DNA from: Dehalococcoidia bacterium
GTDB lineage: Bacteria > Chloroflexota > Dehalococcoidia > SZUA-161
Direction: 5' to 3'
NCBI GenBank assembly: GCA_004376205.1
Contig: SOKG01000021.1
Coordinates: forward strand, 1 to 7,344
Length of the DNA stretch: 7,344 nucleotides
Shown here piece after piece: positions 6,608 through 7,344 of the stretch (position 1 is the stretch's first letter; every line of letters begins with the position of its first letter). A program made the translations under genes and the position numbers. The notes beneath the pieces were generated by a model. The model saw only the letters and a list, made by a program, of their open reading frames with translations. It was not told the origin of the DNA and made no database searches.

Positions 6608-7168
6608 TCATTCCTCGATCTTAAACTCCCACTTGCAGCAAACCTCGTCAGCGCTCTTCCGGGGAGGCAGCTTCACAGCCGTTATCTTTATTCTGGGGTT
6701 ATTGAAATACCTCTCCATGGTCTTCTGCTCCATTTCCCCACAGACATGAGGTATCCTTTCGGGTGCGCTCCTCTCGTAGCTCTCCAGTAAGCGGCAATAG
6801 GTAGTGGTCGCTCTGACATGATTCTCATTTATGATATCTACCGTACCATCAAACCAGTCACTGCCCACTTTGCTGTCTGGACACATATCCATAAGCTTCA
6901 GGGAATCAAGAACGGTATTCAACTCGATATTCGCCACCCTAGCAAACTTCGGGACTACCTTCTCCCCTATTTTTGTCCAGACCACATCGTTGATACTTTC
7001 AGCTGCTTCGGCGCCAAATCTGTTGCTGACCTCCTCGAACCAGAATCCAGGCACTCTCATATACGCCCATCGCCATATGTTCATCAGCCTGATGAGGAAA
7101 TCCTTGGAGAAATCCTCATATTTTATATCCGGCTTATACTCACCGCTATAATCTGTTAACTCTGGCAT
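6608..7168 (-). CDS. DUF6125 / ATC-hydrolase-like protein
   Basis: Soluble protein of 186 aa resembling the DUF6125 group, which is related to L-2-amino-thiazoline-4-carboxylate hydrolase-like proteins; no reaction is established for this group. The N-terminus has the pattern YSGEYKPDIKYEDFSKDFL (7-25), followed by a helical WRWAYMRVPGFWFEEV stretch (32-47) and RFGAEAAESINDVVW (50-64). The C-terminal part has CGEMEQKTMERYFNNPRI (143-160), a PPRKSADE stretch (168-175) and the CCKWEF ending (177-182); Cys143, Cys177 and Cys178 could bind metal or act in catalysis. No signal peptide or membrane span is seen. The start at 7168 is chosen because GGAGGG (7174-7179) lies five bases upstream and the promoter at 7207-7235 would start transcription near 7200. 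An in-frame ATG at 7192 adds eight residues and has AAGGA before it, but that site lies at the predicted transcript end. Confidence 0.75.
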   Translation of the reverse strand: MPELTDYSGEYKPDIKYEDFSKDFLIRLMNIWRWAYMRVPGFWFEEVSNRFGAEAAESINDVVWTKIGEKVVPKFARVANIELNTVLDSLKLMDMCPDSKVGSDWFDGTVDIINENHVRATTTYCRLLESYERSAPERIPHVCGEMEQKTMERYFNNPRIKITAVKLPPRKSADEVCCKWEFKIEE

Positions 7169-7173
7169 CTTAG

Positions 7174-7179
7174 CCCTCC
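7174..7179 (-). promoter_or_regulatory. Ribosome binding site that decides the DUF6125 start
   Basis: GGAGGG on the minus strand ends five bases before the ATG at 7168. It is stronger than the AAGGA (7198-7202) that precedes the alternative ATG at 7192. Confidence 0.6.
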
Positions 7180-7206
7180 ATTCTATTGTCATTTATTTCC
7201 TTGTAG

Positions 7207-7235
7207 AATTTAAGGCTACGCTATTGGCTTGTCAA
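7207..7235 (-). promoter_or_regulatory. Sigma70-type promoter of the DUF6125-like gene
   Basis: On the minus strand TTGACA (7230-7235, perfect) and TAAATT (7207-7212, four of six) are separated by 17 nt. Transcription would begin near 7200. The -35 box lies inside the last codons of the lipoprotein-like frame that enters from the right edge. Confidence 0.55.
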
Positions 7236-7344
7236 GTCGGCGTACTGAGGTTGGTGATGTTGGTGGGGCAGTCGGACTGGGCGCCTCTGCACCGCAGCTA
7301 GAAAGCATCAAGGCCGCGATGATGAAAAGGGTCAAAACCCAGCA
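7216..7344 (-). CDS. Lipoprotein-like frame, start beyond window; possibly truncated
   Basis: Forty-two codons enter from the right edge and end at a TAG (7216-7218). They encode a hydrophobic segment (WVLTLFIIAALML) followed by the lipobox LSSC and a Pro/Thr/Ser-rich linker (APSPTAPPTSPTS), which is the usual beginning of a secreted bacterial lipoprotein tethered to the membrane. The frame then ends only 25 residues after the lipobox cysteine, with a charged tail containing RRLDK. Either this is a very small lipoprotein, or the remnant of a larger solute-binding or similar lipoprotein that lost its body by frameshift or deletion. The start codon is presumably only a few codons outside the window. 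No homolog is recognised. Confidence 0.5.
   Translation of the reverse strand, partial: CWVLTLFIIAALMLSSCGAEAPSPTAPPTSPTSVRRLDKPIA

Noticed and set aside
6831..7151. Plus-strand frames of 106 and 113 codons antisense to the DUF6125-like gene
   Set aside because: The minus-strand frame carries family patterns, a ribosome binding site and a promoter; the plus-strand frames carry none.

Overview
The window is ordinary bacterial chromosome of moderate GC content, with no RNA genes, CRISPR array or intact mobile element that I can see. Several genes are preceded by sigma70-type promoters, three of them with a perfect TTGACA and a 17-nt spacer, so the host uses a standard housekeeping sigma factor. 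Taxonomy is uncertain. The gene set suggests an environmental Chloroflexota (Dehalococcoidia-like) or Desulfobacterota relative: a DUF6125/ATC-hydrolase-like protein, a divergent ATP-type PEP carboxykinase, a crotonase and a GT4-like glycosyltransferase. This is inference, not proof.

Left part (1-2025, all minus strand). A monoacylglycerol lipase-type hydrolase lies directly upstream of glycerol kinase, whose 3' part runs off the left edge. The pair reads as a small glyceride-use operon: the lipase frees glycerol and a fatty acid, and the kinase makes glycerol-3-phosphate. A good promoter candidate (1410-1438) precedes it. Upstream is a small DUF454/YbaN-type membrane protein with its own strong promoter (1991-2019), which also fixes its start codon.

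Middle (2026-5532, plus strand). A divergent intergenic region carries the promoter of a shortened, divergent ATP-type PEP carboxykinase (2187-3686). About 400 nt without a convincing gene follows, then a GT4-like glycosyltransferase whose start at 4084 is chosen by a strong GGGAGG ribosome binding site.

Right part (5604-7344, minus strand). A crotonase-fold enzyme converges on the glycosyltransferase. Upstream of it is a DUF6125-like protein whose promoter (7207-7235) lies inside the 3' end of a short lipoprotein-like reading frame entering from the right edge. The crotonase keeps the oxyanion hole and one catalytic glutamate, but the second glutamate position appears to be histidine.

I found no clear new defence or mobile system. 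The best leads are the lipase-kinase operon, the variant PEP carboxykinase, the variant crotonase and the abruptly ending lipoprotein-like frame at the right edge.
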